Position numbers and translations under genes: made by a program. Source: JAGVSR01 sp963750715 (GTDB lineage: Bacteria > Pseudomonadota > Alphaproteobacteria > Rhizobiales > Hyphomicrobiaceae). Taken from it: DNA of 64,000 bases. Below are positions 55,433 through 64,000 of the stretch, piece by piece. The notes beneath the pieces are model-generated. The model was not told the DNA's origin and did not search any database. It saw only the letters and a program-made list of their open reading frames with translations. Position 1 is the first letter of the stretch, and each line of letters opens with the position of its first letter. Where the stretch lies: NCBI GenBank assembly GCA_963750715.1, contig CAVVRP010000014.1:248001-312000 (forward strand). The letters are read 5' to 3'.

Positions 55433-55448
55433 AAGCGCGGCGCTTTTC
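55433..55448 (+). terminator. Short hairpin with T-run after the PepSY-like gene
   Basis: AAGCG (55433-55437), loop CGG, CGCTT (55441-55445), then more T. The stem is short, so this is a weak call. Confidence 0.35.
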
Positions 55449-55562
55449 CCGCTGCAAACATCGGCGCCCCTGCGCTTTGGCGAAAGGGCGCCGATTCGCG
55501 TTTCGCAGCCGCCGTGAGAAAATCCTGATCGTGCGAAACTGGAGTGGCGGCAGGTCATGGGC

Positions 55563-56164
55563 CTGACGGGGGCGTCGCTTTGGACACGCCCATGTTCAAA
55601 TGGGCCATGGGCATCAAGATCGGTCCCGATGCGCGGGCCATCCCAATCAGCGCCACGACCACGCGCAAGATATGGGGCGACTTTACGTGATCGGCGCGAA
55701 GGACGACGCGACCCCGATGTCTTCGCCAAATACAATCGCCGCTAGGCTTGTCGGTCATCGAAGTCGACGGCATGACCATGGCAAACTCGATTTTCCGTAG
55801 CAACCAGGGGCACGCGGCCGGCCACCTGGAGCCGGACGAGGCACGCCAGAAGATCACCAACTTGCAGATTCAGTATTCCAAATTCCTCGAAAACGCCGGC
55901 GGCGGCATCCTGATCGCCGGCAAGAAAGGGCAAATATCGAACGTCGAGATCACGCATAATCTGATTTTGCGAACGCGTCCGATCGTGCTCGAAGATGCAC
56001 CGGCCGTGCAGGACGCCACCATCTGCCGAAACCGGCAGATCGTGCCGCAATCCGAACCTTCGGCTGGGCTGACGTCGTACGAGGATCCCGCCGCGATGGT
56101 GATCACGCAGGATGACTGCGGCGACCGGCGCATGATGACCCGGCGGGGCAAGAAGAAATCGTAA
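55563..56164 (+). pseudogene. Remnant of a right-handed beta-helix (pectin lyase-like) protein, split over three frames
   Basis: Three consecutive frames give continuous-looking pieces: DGGVALDTPMFKWAMGIKIG (about 55565), then LYVIGAKDDATPMSSPNTIA (about 55680), then from 55748 SVIEVDGMTMANSIFRSNQG, KITNLQIQYSKFLENAGGGI, QISNVEITHNLILR. The repeated short strands with N/G turns suit a parallel beta-helix. At least two frameshifts and no clear start point to decay, although the last piece alone (138 codons) could be called as a hypothetical CDS. Confidence 0.45.
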
Positions 56165-56176
56165 GCCGACGCAGCG

Positions 56177-58138
56177 CTACTTCTTCTGGTCCTGCACGAC
56201 GCGGATCGACAGTTCGCGCAGTTGTTTGGGCGAAGCCTCGCTCGGCGCGTTCATCAGCAGGTCGGCGGCCTGCTGGTTCATCGGGAACAGCGCAACCTCG
56301 CGCACCGTCTTGCAGTCGGTCAGCAGCATCACCATCCGTTCGATGCCGGCCGCCATGCCGCCGTGCGGCGGCGCGCCGTACTGGAACGCGCGGTAAAGAC
56401 CGCCGAACCGGGCTTCCACATCCTGACGGCTCAGCCCCGTGATCTCGAACGCCTTCACCATCGTCTCCGGCAAATGGTTGCGGACAGAACCGGAAGCGAT
56501 TTCGGAGCCGTTGCAGACGATGTCGTACTGGTTGGCTTTGAGTGCCAGCAAGGCATCGCGACCCTGCTTCTCGGCTGCGTCCAGTGCCTCATGTCCGCCC
56601 TTCGGCATGGAGAATGGGTTGTGCGAGAAGTCGATTTTCTTGTCCTCCTCGTTCCATTCGTAGAACGGGAAGTCGACGATCCAGGCAAGCGCGTACTGGT
56701 CTTCGTTGATTAGCTTCAGCTCATGGCCGACGCGATCGCGCGCCGCACCGGCAAACTTGTAGAAATTAGCCGGGTTTCCGGCTGCGAAGAACACGGCGTC
56801 GCCAGTCTTCAGTCCGAGCTGTGCACGAATGGCCTCTGTTCGTTGGTCACCAATATTCTTAGCTATCGGTCCGGTACCTTCAATAGCAGCAATCCATTTT
56901 TCGAATAACCGGTTAGCTTCTTCCATCTGCCCAGTCAGCTGAGCTTGCTCCAGCGCTTTCGCAAGCAAAAGCAGATCTACGTCGGTTAGGTCGTCGCCCT
57001 TCTTGCGCCAGAAGACGTAACCGAGCCCCGGCTGACCCTCGCCCTGCGCCCACGAGTTCATACGGTCGCAGAAGGCACGGCTGCCGCCGGTCGGCGCGGG
57101 GATTGCCCAAACGCGAACCTTCGGGTCCTTCTCAATCATGCCCGCGAACACCTTGAAGCCCGAGCCGCGGAAATGCTCGGTGACGTCCTGCATCTCGATC
57201 GGATTGCGCAGATCGGGTTTGTCCGACCCGTATTTCGCGATCGCGGTATCGTAGGGAATGCGCGGCCATGTCTTCGTCACGGCCTTGCCGTTACCGAATT
57301 CCTCGAACAGCCCGGTGAGAATCGGCTCCATGGACCGGAATATATCGTCCTGCTCGACGAAGCTCATCTCGACATCGAGCTGGTAGAATTCCCCCGGCAA
57401 GCGGTCCGCGCGCGGGTCCTCGTCACGGAAGCACGGCGCGATCTGGAAGTAGCGGTCGAAGCCCGACACCATCAACAGCTGCTTGTACTGCTGGGGCGCC
57501 TGGGGCAACGCGTAGAACTTACCCGGATGAATGCGAGACGGAACGAGAAAGTCGCGCGCGCCTTCAGGCGAGGACGCCGTCAGGATTGGCGTCGGGAATT
57601 CATTGAAGCCCGCATCATGCATGGCCGATCGGATCGACCTGCTGATCTCGAGCCGCTTCATGATAATGGCGTGCAGCGTTTCGCGACGCAGATCCAGGAA
57701 GCGGTACTGCAGCCGCAAGTCCTCCGGATAGTCGGGCTCGCCGAACACGGGAACGGGAAGCTCCTTGGCCTCCGACAGAACCTCGATTGCAGTCGCGTAG
57801 ACTTCAATCTCGCCCGTCGGCAGCTCCGTATTCGTGGTTCCGTCCGGACGCCGGCGCACGTTGCCGTCGATGCACACGACCCACTCCGACCGCAAGGCTT
57901 CAGCCATCTTGAACGCGCCCGAATCCGGGTCGGCGACGACCTGCGTGATACCGTAGTGGTCGCGCAAATCGATGAACAGCACGCCGCCGTGGTCGCGCAC
58001 GCGATGGACCCAGCCGGAGAGCCGTGCGGCCGAACCGATCTCCGTCGCCCGCAGACTTCCGCAAGTGTGCGTGCGATAGCGATTGGGGGAAAACCCGCGC
58101 GATGCCGGCCATGCGGTTTTCGACTTGCCATCAGCCAT
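56177..58138 (-). CDS. aspS: Aspartyl-tRNA synthetase
   Basis: 653-residue class IIb synthetase: anticodon-binding OB domain (VRDHGGVLFIDLRDHYGITQ), motif 2 (FRDEDPRADRLPGEFYQLD), a GAD-type insert and motif 3 (GGMAAGIERMVMLL). It is longer than the roughly 590-600 residues usual for bacterial AspRS. The extra length lies in the GAD region, where a helical, Leu/Glu-rich segment (DDLTDVDLLLLAKALEQAQL onward) is encoded by visibly AT-richer DNA at about 56870-57000. It may be a non-discriminating enzyme, as in many alphaproteobacteria; this cannot be judged here. Start ATG 58138. Confidence 0.95.
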   Translation of the reverse strand: MADGKSKTAWPASRGFSPNRYRTHTCGSLRATEIGSAARLSGWVHRVRDHGGVLFIDLRDHYGITQVVADPDSGAFKMAEALRSEWVVCIDGNVRRRPDGTTNTELPTGEIEVYATAIEVLSEAKELPVPVFGEPDYPEDLRLQYRFLDLRRETLHAIIMKRLEISRSIRSAMHDAGFNEFPTPILTASSPEGARDFLVPSRIHPGKFYALPQAPQQYKQLLMVSGFDRYFQIAPCFRDEDPRADRLPGEFYQLDVEMSFVEQDDIFRSMEPILTGLFEEFGNGKAVTKTWPRIPYDTAIAKYGSDKPDLRNPIEMQDVTEHFRGSGFKVFAGMIEKDPKVRVWAIPAPTGGSRAFCDRMNSWAQGEGQPGLGYVFWRKKGDDLTDVDLLLLAKALEQAQLTGQMEEANRLFEKWIAAIEGTGPIAKNIGDQRTEAIRAQLGLKTGDAVFFAAGNPANFYKFAGAARDRVGHELKLINEDQYALAWIVDFPFYEWNEEDKKIDFSHNPFSMPKGGHEALDAAEKQGRDALLALKANQYDIVCNGSEIASGSVRNHLPETMVKAFEITGLSRQDVEARFGGLYRAFQYGAPPHGGMAAGIERMVMLLTDCKTVREVALFPMNQQAADLLMNAPSEASPKQLRELSIRVVQDQKK

Positions 58139-58358
58139 GTTTTGTTCCGTTCCGCGTCCGTTAAGTCTATCCGTTCAAGGCGCGGAAAAGCACATGCGGT
58201 CCCGGGAATGTCAAGGCGGGCCTCAGTGTCGCGGCGGTCCGCGATCGGTGCCCTGCCCCTCGTCGCATTAGCGGTTTGTTAACCACGTCGCGGTAACGAT
58301 TCGTCAACCGCGAGCGGATGCGGTTCCTCTTTTAGTTACGGGCACGAGGAGTATCGTC

Positions 58359-58619
58359 GTGAAAATCTATCCAGAGCACATACTGGCCGAACAGTTCCTG
58401 ACAGCTGGCGGCAACGAAGATCCAACCGACGGGTCGTCGGACGAGGCTGGCGCCGAGCATCCTCTCGCCCAGGAGCTGCGCCGCGTCTTGAGAGCCGGCA
58501 ACGCGACCGACGTCGGCACGTATGCGCGCCTCGTCGAAAAGATCATGACGGAAATGACGATGGTCCGGGAACAGATGGCGCCGGGCCATGACGGCCTTCG
58601 GCTCAAGGCCGGGCAATAA
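58359..58619 (+). CDS. Small hypothetical protein
   Basis: 86 residues from GTG 58359, which has AGGAG seven bases upstream. No signal peptide. The N-terminal half is acidic and Gly-rich (GGNEDPTDGSSDEAG); the C-terminal half is helical (RLVEKIMTEMTMVREQMAPG). Not recognised. It lies divergent from aspS and next to a decayed insertion sequence. Confidence 0.55.
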   Translation: MKIYPEHILAEQFLTAGGNEDPTDGSSDEAGAEHPLAQELRRVLRAGNATDVGTYARLVEKIMTEMTMVREQMAPGHDGLRLKAGQ

Positions 58620-58648
58620 CGCAACTAACGGCTGCTCCGCCGCGACGC

Positions 58649-59495
58649 CTAGCTGTGGTGCGTCAGGAGGTTGTTCCTGGTCAAGCCTAGTCGGCTGACG
58701 GGCGGCCTGTGTCCGAGGCTAGCATGTGGCCGGTGCCAGTTGTAGCTGTGCAACCAGGCTGCGAGATGGTCTCGGCGCTGGTCTGAGTTTTCGTAAGCCT
58801 GGGCGTACGCCCATTCGCGCAGAGCAGTCTGGATGAAGCGCTCGGCCTTGCCGTTGGTCTGCGGCGTATAGGGCTGGGTTCGAATGTGCCGGATGCCGAG
58901 GCGCTTGCAGGCGCGGACAGAATGCGACCGATCGGTAGCAGCTTCCGTTATCGGTCATGACGCGATCGATCTTGACGCCGAGGCTTTTGAAGTAGGCCAC
59001 GGTGGCCTTGAGGAAGGCGACGGCACTCTGCTTCTTCTCGTCGGGGAAGATGTCGATGCGGGCGACGCGGGAATGGTCGTCGACGGCGACGTGAGCGAAC
59101 TCCCAACCAACGCCGCGATGATTGCTCTGGCCGCGCCGATCTCCGGTGATGCGGTGGCCAGTTTTCTCGAAACGACCGAGTTTCTTGATGTCGATGTGGA
59201 TGATCTCACCGGGAGCCTCGCGCTCGTAGCGAGGCCTCGGCTCTTTGGGCTCGAGCGCCGAGAGCAGGCTCAGTTCGCCCAGCGCCGAGACGGCCGCGGC
59301 GCGCGAGGATGCGCGAGACGGTTGCTTTCGAAAGGCCGATCTCGCGGGCGATGTGCTCCTGCGTGCGGCGCTCGCGGCGCAGTCGCTCTACGGCGTCGCA
59401 GGTGACCAGCGGCGTTTGGCTCGGCGATGAAAGCGGCCGTGACGAGCGGTCCGACAACCCAGCAATGCCCGCCTCGCGGAAGCGACGGTCTCTCC
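58649..59495 (-). mobile_element. Decayed IS481-family transposase
   Basis: On the minus strand three frames together give most of an IS481-type transposase: a helix-turn-helix part (REAGIAGLSDRSSRP, REIGLSKATVSRILARR), a DDE core (GEIIHIDIKKLGRFEKTGHR, HVAVDDHSRVARIDIFPDEK, DRVMTDNGSCYRS) and, after a frameshift at about 58930, RHIRTQPYTPQTNGKAERFI, LHSYNWHRPH to TAG 58651-58649. Another frameshift lies near 59270. The N-terminal end is missing. The DDE residues survive, but the gene cannot make a full protein. I did not find clear terminal inverted repeats. Confidence 0.85.
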
Positions 59496-59533
59496 GGCCT
59501 GGACCGAATGGACAACCTCCTGAAAGTTCACAC

Positions 59534-60670
59534 CTAGAGCACGAAGTCGCCGGACGTCAGCGCCTTGAGCCCGGTGATCTCGATCTGAAAGTCGGCGTAC
59601 TTGTCGCCGTTGATATCGCCTTCGACGATCGTGCGGTCGGAGGCGGTGCCCGCCAGGTTCTCCCAGCGGCAATGCAATTGACCTCTCACCCCCGAGAACG
59701 CCGCCGATCCGGTCCAGGCGAAGGCGTTGTTGCCGGCCGCAAGCGAGTTCGCGTCGATGGTTGCGAGGTCGATGCGGTCGGCGATACCGCCGAAGTCCCA
59801 ATCCCGCACCGCCGGTCAGAATATCGCGGCCGCCGGCGCCCGCGATCAGATCGTTGCCGCCACTTCCATTGAGGACATTCGCGCCACGATTTCTGATCAG
59901 CGTGTTGGCTGCCGCGTTGCCGGTTCCGCTCAGGTTGGCAATTCCAAGAAGGACGAGGCTCGACGCGCCCGCGCCCAGCGCCGCCGATCCGGAAAGGATC
60001 TCGGAGCTGTCGACGAGATCGACTTTGGCATTCTGCACACCGGAATAAATGACGACGCTGACGTTTGCGGGTAGGCCTGCGCCCGAGAACGTCACGTTGA
60101 CCGTGCCCACCGGCCATGGCGGCGGCATAGCCACCTGCGGGCCCCGTCGTGTCGCTGGCGAGCACCGTCGTGCCGGAGCGCACCGTTGCCGTGATCCCCG
60201 CACGGCCCTCCCTACATCGTAAAAGTTGTCGGCATCAGAGTCGGCAAGTGATGAAGGTCTTTGAGCCCGATGTGGCGAAGTTCTCGGGCGCCATCACGGC
60301 GTTGTAGGTCGTGCCGGTCGTGAACGGGCCGCTGAAGACGCTGGTTCCAAGTTCTCGAAAATCTCCACCCAGAATGTTTTCGCGATGGCCCGGCGAAAGG
60401 AACGGGTTCTTGTGCAGGTCGGCCGTGTAGGCCAGCAGGCCAGGCGTGCCGGTGGTGACCTGCCAGGCGATGTTCTCGCCCCAGGTCCACGCTCCGGTGC
60501 AAGGCGTAGCCCGCCGCCGCCATACGATCGCCGGGATCGGAGCCGCCCGCACCGCTATGAGAAAAGATATCAGTCGCGATCATCCAGCTCGAATGCGCCC
60601 GCGCTGAGTTGCCGAGAAGCTCGTTGGGCTGGTACCTTCGGATCGGATTCTCCACGACTTTACGAAACAA
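59534..60670 (-). pseudogene. Secreted CAP-domain / RTX-type calcium-binding protein, multiply frameshifted
   Basis: Minus-strand pieces in changing frames: NELLGNSARAHSSWMIATDI and FSHSGAGGSDPGDRM, then WTWGENIAWQ, LSPGHRENILGGDFRELG and YNAVMAPENFATSGSKTF (CAP/SCP domain). These are followed by DADNFYDVG and by GRAGITATVRSGTTVLASDT. The C terminus has RTX-like GSGGNDLIAGAGGRDILTGG and ends FQIEITGLKALTSGDFVL, the pattern of type I-secreted proteins. At least four frameshifts are needed to join the parts, so the gene is dead. It is cut from its downstream flank by the IS481 remnant. Confidence 0.75.
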
Positions 60671-60825
60671 GTTGTCCTACTGGGGTTTACGCCTCGTTGA
60701 CGGACGAGATGATCACGTTCCGCCAAGCGGATACGTTAGACAACCGGTTAATCCGCGGCGGTGAATGACACGTCAGCGCCAGCGGTCTGTTGCAAATTGC
60801 TCGCGGATAGGTGTACCCACCCCAC

Positions 60826-61992
60826 ATGCAAGTCATTTCATCAACGCCCGACCTCCAATCCGCCTGCCGACAACTCGCAGAAGCCGACTTCGTGGCGGTG
60901 GATACCGAGTTCATGCGCGAGCAGACGTTCTGGCCGCAGTTGTGCCTGATCCAGCTTGCCTCGCTGTCGCTGGAAGTCATCGTTGATCCACAGGCGAAAG
61001 GTCTGGACCTGGCGCCCTTCTACGACCTCATGAAGAACGATGCCGTGGTGAAGGTCTTCCACGCGGCTCGTCAGGACATCGAGATCGTTTACTGCGAAGC
61101 CGGCATTATCCCGGCGCCAGTGTTTGACACGCAGGTCGCGGCCATGGTGTGCGGCTTCGGCGAGAGCATCAGCTACGTAAACCTTGTGAAGAAGGTGACC
61201 GGCGCCGATCTTGATAAATCGTCACGCTTCACTGACTGGAGCCGGCGGCCCCTGTCGGAACGCCAGCTCGTCTATGCCCTTGGCGACGTGACCCACCTGC
61301 GCGACGTCTACCGGCATCTGCGAAACGAACTCGACCGCTCTGACCGTGCGCTGTGGCTCGCCGAGGAAATGGCGGAGCTGACCGACCCCGCGACCTACGT
61401 CACCGAGCCGGAGGAAGCTTGGCGGCGGCTGAAACTGCGCGTCAAGAACCGCAAGTCGCTCGCCGTTCTGATCGAACTGGCGGCGTGGCGCGAGCGTCTC
61501 GCGCAAGGTCAGGACGTGCCCAGAAGCCGTATTCTTCGCGATGAAGCGCTCTACGATATCGCTAACCAGGCGCCGACAAGCGTCGAACAACTGGGCGAAT
61601 TGCGTACCCTGAGTGACGGCTTTGCCCGCTCGGCGCGCGCCAAGGAAATCATTGATACGGTGAACCGTGGGCTGGAGCGGGATTTCAAGACCCTGCCTCA
61701 CATAGCGCCGGGCCAGCCGATGTCGGCGGAAGCAACCGCGACCATCGAACTGCTCAAGGTTCTGCTGAAATCATCGGCCGCCAGGCATCGCGTTGCCCCG
61801 CGCCTCATCGCCGACAGCTCGGACCTGGAGCGCATCGCGGCTGAGAAGGAGCCGGATGTGCCGGCTCTCAAGGGCTGGCGCCGGGAACTTTTCGGTGAAG
61901 ATGCCCTCCGTCTCAAGCGTGGCGAACTGGCCCTCACGCTCGTACGCGGCGAGGTTATGGTCGTGCCGGCAAATGGCCTGCCGCAAGCCTGA
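60826..61992 (+). CDS. rnd: Ribonuclease D
   Basis: 388-residue 3'-5' exoribonuclease for tRNA 3' maturation. DEDD motifs: Asp26/Glu28 in FVAVDTEFMREQTFWP, VFHAARQDIEI, and YALGDVTHLRDVY. An HRDC domain follows (about 205-285, AAWRERLAQGQDVPRSRILR). ATG 60826 is preferred to GTG 60811 because it begins the conserved sequence. In relatives it commonly lies near aspS; here decayed elements have come between. Confidence 0.93.
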   Translation: MQVISSTPDLQSACRQLAEADFVAVDTEFMREQTFWPQLCLIQLASLSLEVIVDPQAKGLDLAPFYDLMKNDAVVKVFHAARQDIEIVYCEAGIIPAPVFDTQVAAMVCGFGESISYVNLVKKVTGADLDKSSRFTDWSRRPLSERQLVYALGDVTHLRDVYRHLRNELDRSDRALWLAEEMAELTDPATYVTEPEEAWRRLKLRVKNRKSLAVLIELAAWRERLAQGQDVPRSRILRDEALYDIANQAPTSVEQLGELRTLSDGFARSARAKEIIDTVNRGLERDFKTLPHIAPGQPMSAEATATIELLKVLLKSSAARHRVAPRLIADSSDLERIAAEKEPDVPALKGWRRELFGEDALRLKRGELALTLVRGEVMVVPANGLPQA

Positions 61993-62059
61993 TCCGTAGG
62001 GCGTTCTGTCGGTCGGAGCGCGCAAGGGCGTCCATCCACTTCTTAATCCTCCAGCGCTA

Positions 62060-62281
62060 CTAATCGGTGTCGCCGCTTCGGATAGCGTGCTCGACGCAGT
62101 GCGCCACGTGATCATTCAGCACCTGCGCCTCTACGCGCCGCAGCGCTGCTCGCACGGCTGAGATCTGCGTCACGACGTCGAAGCAGTAACGCTCCTCCCC
62201 GATCATTCGCAAAAGATCCCGCGCCTGACCTTTTATCCGGTTCAGGCGTATCAACAGCGTCGTCTTGGCATCGTCCTGCAC
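62060..62281 (-). CDS. CsoR-type copper-sensing repressor (DUF156)
   Basis: 73 residues from GTG 62281 with AGGGG at good spacing. The DUF156 pattern LIRLNRIKGQARDLLRMIG is followed by Cys33, His58 and Cys62. The 25- and 4-residue spacing equals the Cu(I) ligand set of CsoR rather than the RcnR or FrmR patterns. It likely represses itself and the divergent copper ATPase, which is now a remnant. The longer frame to 62362 has no better start. Confidence 0.85.
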   Translation of the reverse strand: MQDDAKTTLLIRLNRIKGQARDLLRMIGEERYCFDVVTQISAVRAALRRVEAQVLNDHVAHCVEHAIRSGDTD

Positions 62282-62316
62282 GCCTTGACCCCTACACGTT
62301 ATATCTGTCAACCCGG

Positions 62317-62330
62317 ATACCGTACGGGGT
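62317..62330. promoter_or_regulatory. Putative CsoR operator
   Basis: ATACCGTACGGGGT contains the perfect palindrome CCGTACGG (62320-62327) with A/T flanks, like GC-tract operators of CsoR-family repressors, and lies between the divergent regulator and copA remnant. Confidence 0.45.
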
Positions 62331-62348
62331 TTATTCCGTGATCGGACA

Positions 62349-62954
<606 letters not shown>

Positions 62955-62976
<22 letters not shown>

Positions 62977-63860
62977 CGGTGCTTCTGGCGCCACTCGGTC
63001 ATGAAATAGGACATGCTTTCGTCGATCTCGGTGGGCATCACGATTTTGAGGCTGACGAGTTGGTCGCCTGTCGTGCCGGCGGTGACACTGCGCACGCCTT
63101 TGCCTTTCAGCCGGAAGACGGTGCCCGAGTTCGTCCCCTTCGGGATCGTAATCTGCACGCGGCCTGAAATCGTCGGCACTTCGATCCTGCCGCCGAGCAC
63201 CGCCTCGTCGATCGTCACGGGGCAATCATGGAGAATGTCGTCGCCCTGCCGCTTGAAGAAAGCATGCTGCCTGATGCGGATCTCGACCATCGCATCGCCT
63301 GGCTCTCCGCCGTCGACGCCCGGCGCGCCACGGCCCTTGAGCCGCAGAACCTGTCCGTCGTTGACACCCTCCGGCACGGTGATCTCGAGCACGCCGCCGC
63401 CCGGCATGGTGACGCGCCTCTTGGTGCCGGTCGCGGCCTCGAGGAACTCAACGTCCAGGGTATACCTAACATCCTGCCCTCGGGTGGCAAATCCAGCGCC
63501 GCGAAAGCCTGTCCGCGCGCCTCGCAAGCCGGAGAACAGGTCGCTGAACGGGTCCTCGGAATTGAAGATACTGCCACCGGCGCTCCAACGCGTGTTGGCG
63601 CCGGGGCCGGCATGCGCGCGATACGCCTGACGCCGAGGCTCGCCGCCTGCGTCAATCTCGCCACGATCATACTGCCGGCGTCTTTCCGGATCGCCGATGA
63701 TGTCGAACGCCGCCGTGATCTTCTTGAAGCGCTCCTCGGCGGCGCGGGCCGGATTTACGTCGGGATGCAGCTCCTTGACGAGGCGGCGATAGGCCTTGCG
63801 CACCTCCTCGTCGGAGGCCGTTCGCGAGACACCAAGTAGGTGGTAGGGGTCTTCAGCCAT
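62955..63860 (-). CDS. Class B DnaJ-like (CbpA-type) co-chaperone
   Basis: 301 residues. The J domain (1-70) has HPD at 32-34 (LVKELHPDVNP). A Gly/Phe-rich linker (FSGLRGARTGFRGAGF) is followed by two C-terminal peptide-binding domains (YTLDVEFLEAATGTKRRV, ITVPEGVNDGQVLRLKGRG, ITIPKGTNSGTVFRLKGKG). There is no Cys-rich zinc finger, which separates it from true DnaJ. It delivers clients to DnaK. Tandem 11-bp repeats lie upstream. Confidence 0.93.
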
Positions 63861-63914
63861 GATCCTCGATCAACCTGACGGAAAAGACGCTGGTTGCACG
63901 AAGTTCGCACATCC

Positions 63915-63939
63915 GATTAGCATCACAAGATTAGCATCA
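63915..63939. repeat. Tandem 11-bp direct repeat upstream of the dnaJ-like gene
   Basis: GATTAGCATCA occurs at 63915-63925 and again at 63929-63939, three bases apart. On the minus strand the unit is TGATGCTAATC. Placed 55 bases before the start codon it could be a regulator's tandem site. Confidence 0.6.
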
Positions 63940-64000
63940 AATGTGTCGTTCCGGCGAATGACCGGCCCGCCAGCGTACCTTTGTCCTCACCGTTGAACGC

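Noticed and set aside
58265..58300. CtrA-type TTAA-N7-TTAA site upstream of the small gene
   Set aside because: TTAACC and GGTAACG occur, but the spacing and second half do not match the consensus.
59388..60203. 271-codon minus frame as an intact RTX protein
   Set aside because: It crosses from CAP/RTX sequence into transposase sequence and needs frame changes on both sides, so it is not a real gene unit.

Overview
The window is high-GC chromosomal DNA of an alphaproteobacterium, most likely in the Hyphomicrobiales (Rhizobiales). The signs are the split F0 operon atpI-B-E-B'-F with a separate b' subunit, the APH-type homoserine kinase ThrB, the DUF721-DsbA-SMC neighbourhood, a meso-DAP-type MurE and a compact dcw cluster. 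No rRNA, tRNA or CRISPR array is visible. I cannot name genus or species from sequence alone.

Layout. 1-7.1 kb: the 3' part of a MidA-type methyltransferase gene (frameshifted), a heptanucleotide repeat, pgeF, a two-domain lipoprotein, prs, an OmpA-family envelope protein and mutY. 7.2-15.6 kb: DUF721/DciA-like protein, two DsbA-family thiol proteins, cfa, decayed speB and lysR remnants, and smc. 15.8-18.6 kb: the ATP synthase F0 operon with a good promoter, an internal hairpin and a terminator. 18.6-29.4 kb: a lipoprotein, ispH (frameshifted as sequenced), thrB-rnhA, a membrane J-domain protein divergent from a DUF3754/TMEM143-like protein, prmA, an aminopeptidase P and a secreted FecR-domain protein. 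29.4-54.3 kb, nearly all on the minus strand: the cell-envelope and division block. In transcription order it runs mraZ-rsmH-ftsL-ftsI-[unknown gene]-murE-murF-mraY-murD-ftsW-murG-murC-murB-ddl-ftsQ-ftsA-ftsZ-lpxC-bamD-ligA. Many of these genes overlap by four bases (ATGA or GTGA). 54.3-64 kb: a looser accessory region with small secreted proteins, a beta-helix pseudogene, aspS, a decayed IS481-type transposase, a decayed CAP/RTX secreted protein, rnd, a CsoR-type regulator beside a gutted copper ATPase, and a class-B DnaJ.

How the genes work together. The dcw block makes lipid-II precursors (Mur enzymes, Ddl, MraY), polymerises and cross-links them at the septum (FtsW, FtsI), and organises the ring (FtsZ, FtsA, FtsQ, FtsL). 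LpxC and BamD link it to outer-membrane assembly. MraZ probably regulates its own promoter: four 10-bp-spaced TGG-type half sites lie upstream of it.

Points that need caution. Two conserved genes (midA, ispH) carry single-base frameshifts and ftsZ carries an in-frame TAA before a still-recognisable C-terminal tail. ispH and ftsZ are normally essential, so consensus error is the first explanation. If the sequence is right, recoding or a second gene copy would be needed. I found no convincing, wholly new multi-gene system. The best candidates for undescribed biology are the periplasmic-domain/J-domain protein paired with the DUF3754 protein, the unknown membrane gene inserted in the dcw cluster, the anti-Shine-Dalgarno-like heptamer array, and the repeat-built bridging ORF between murC and murB.
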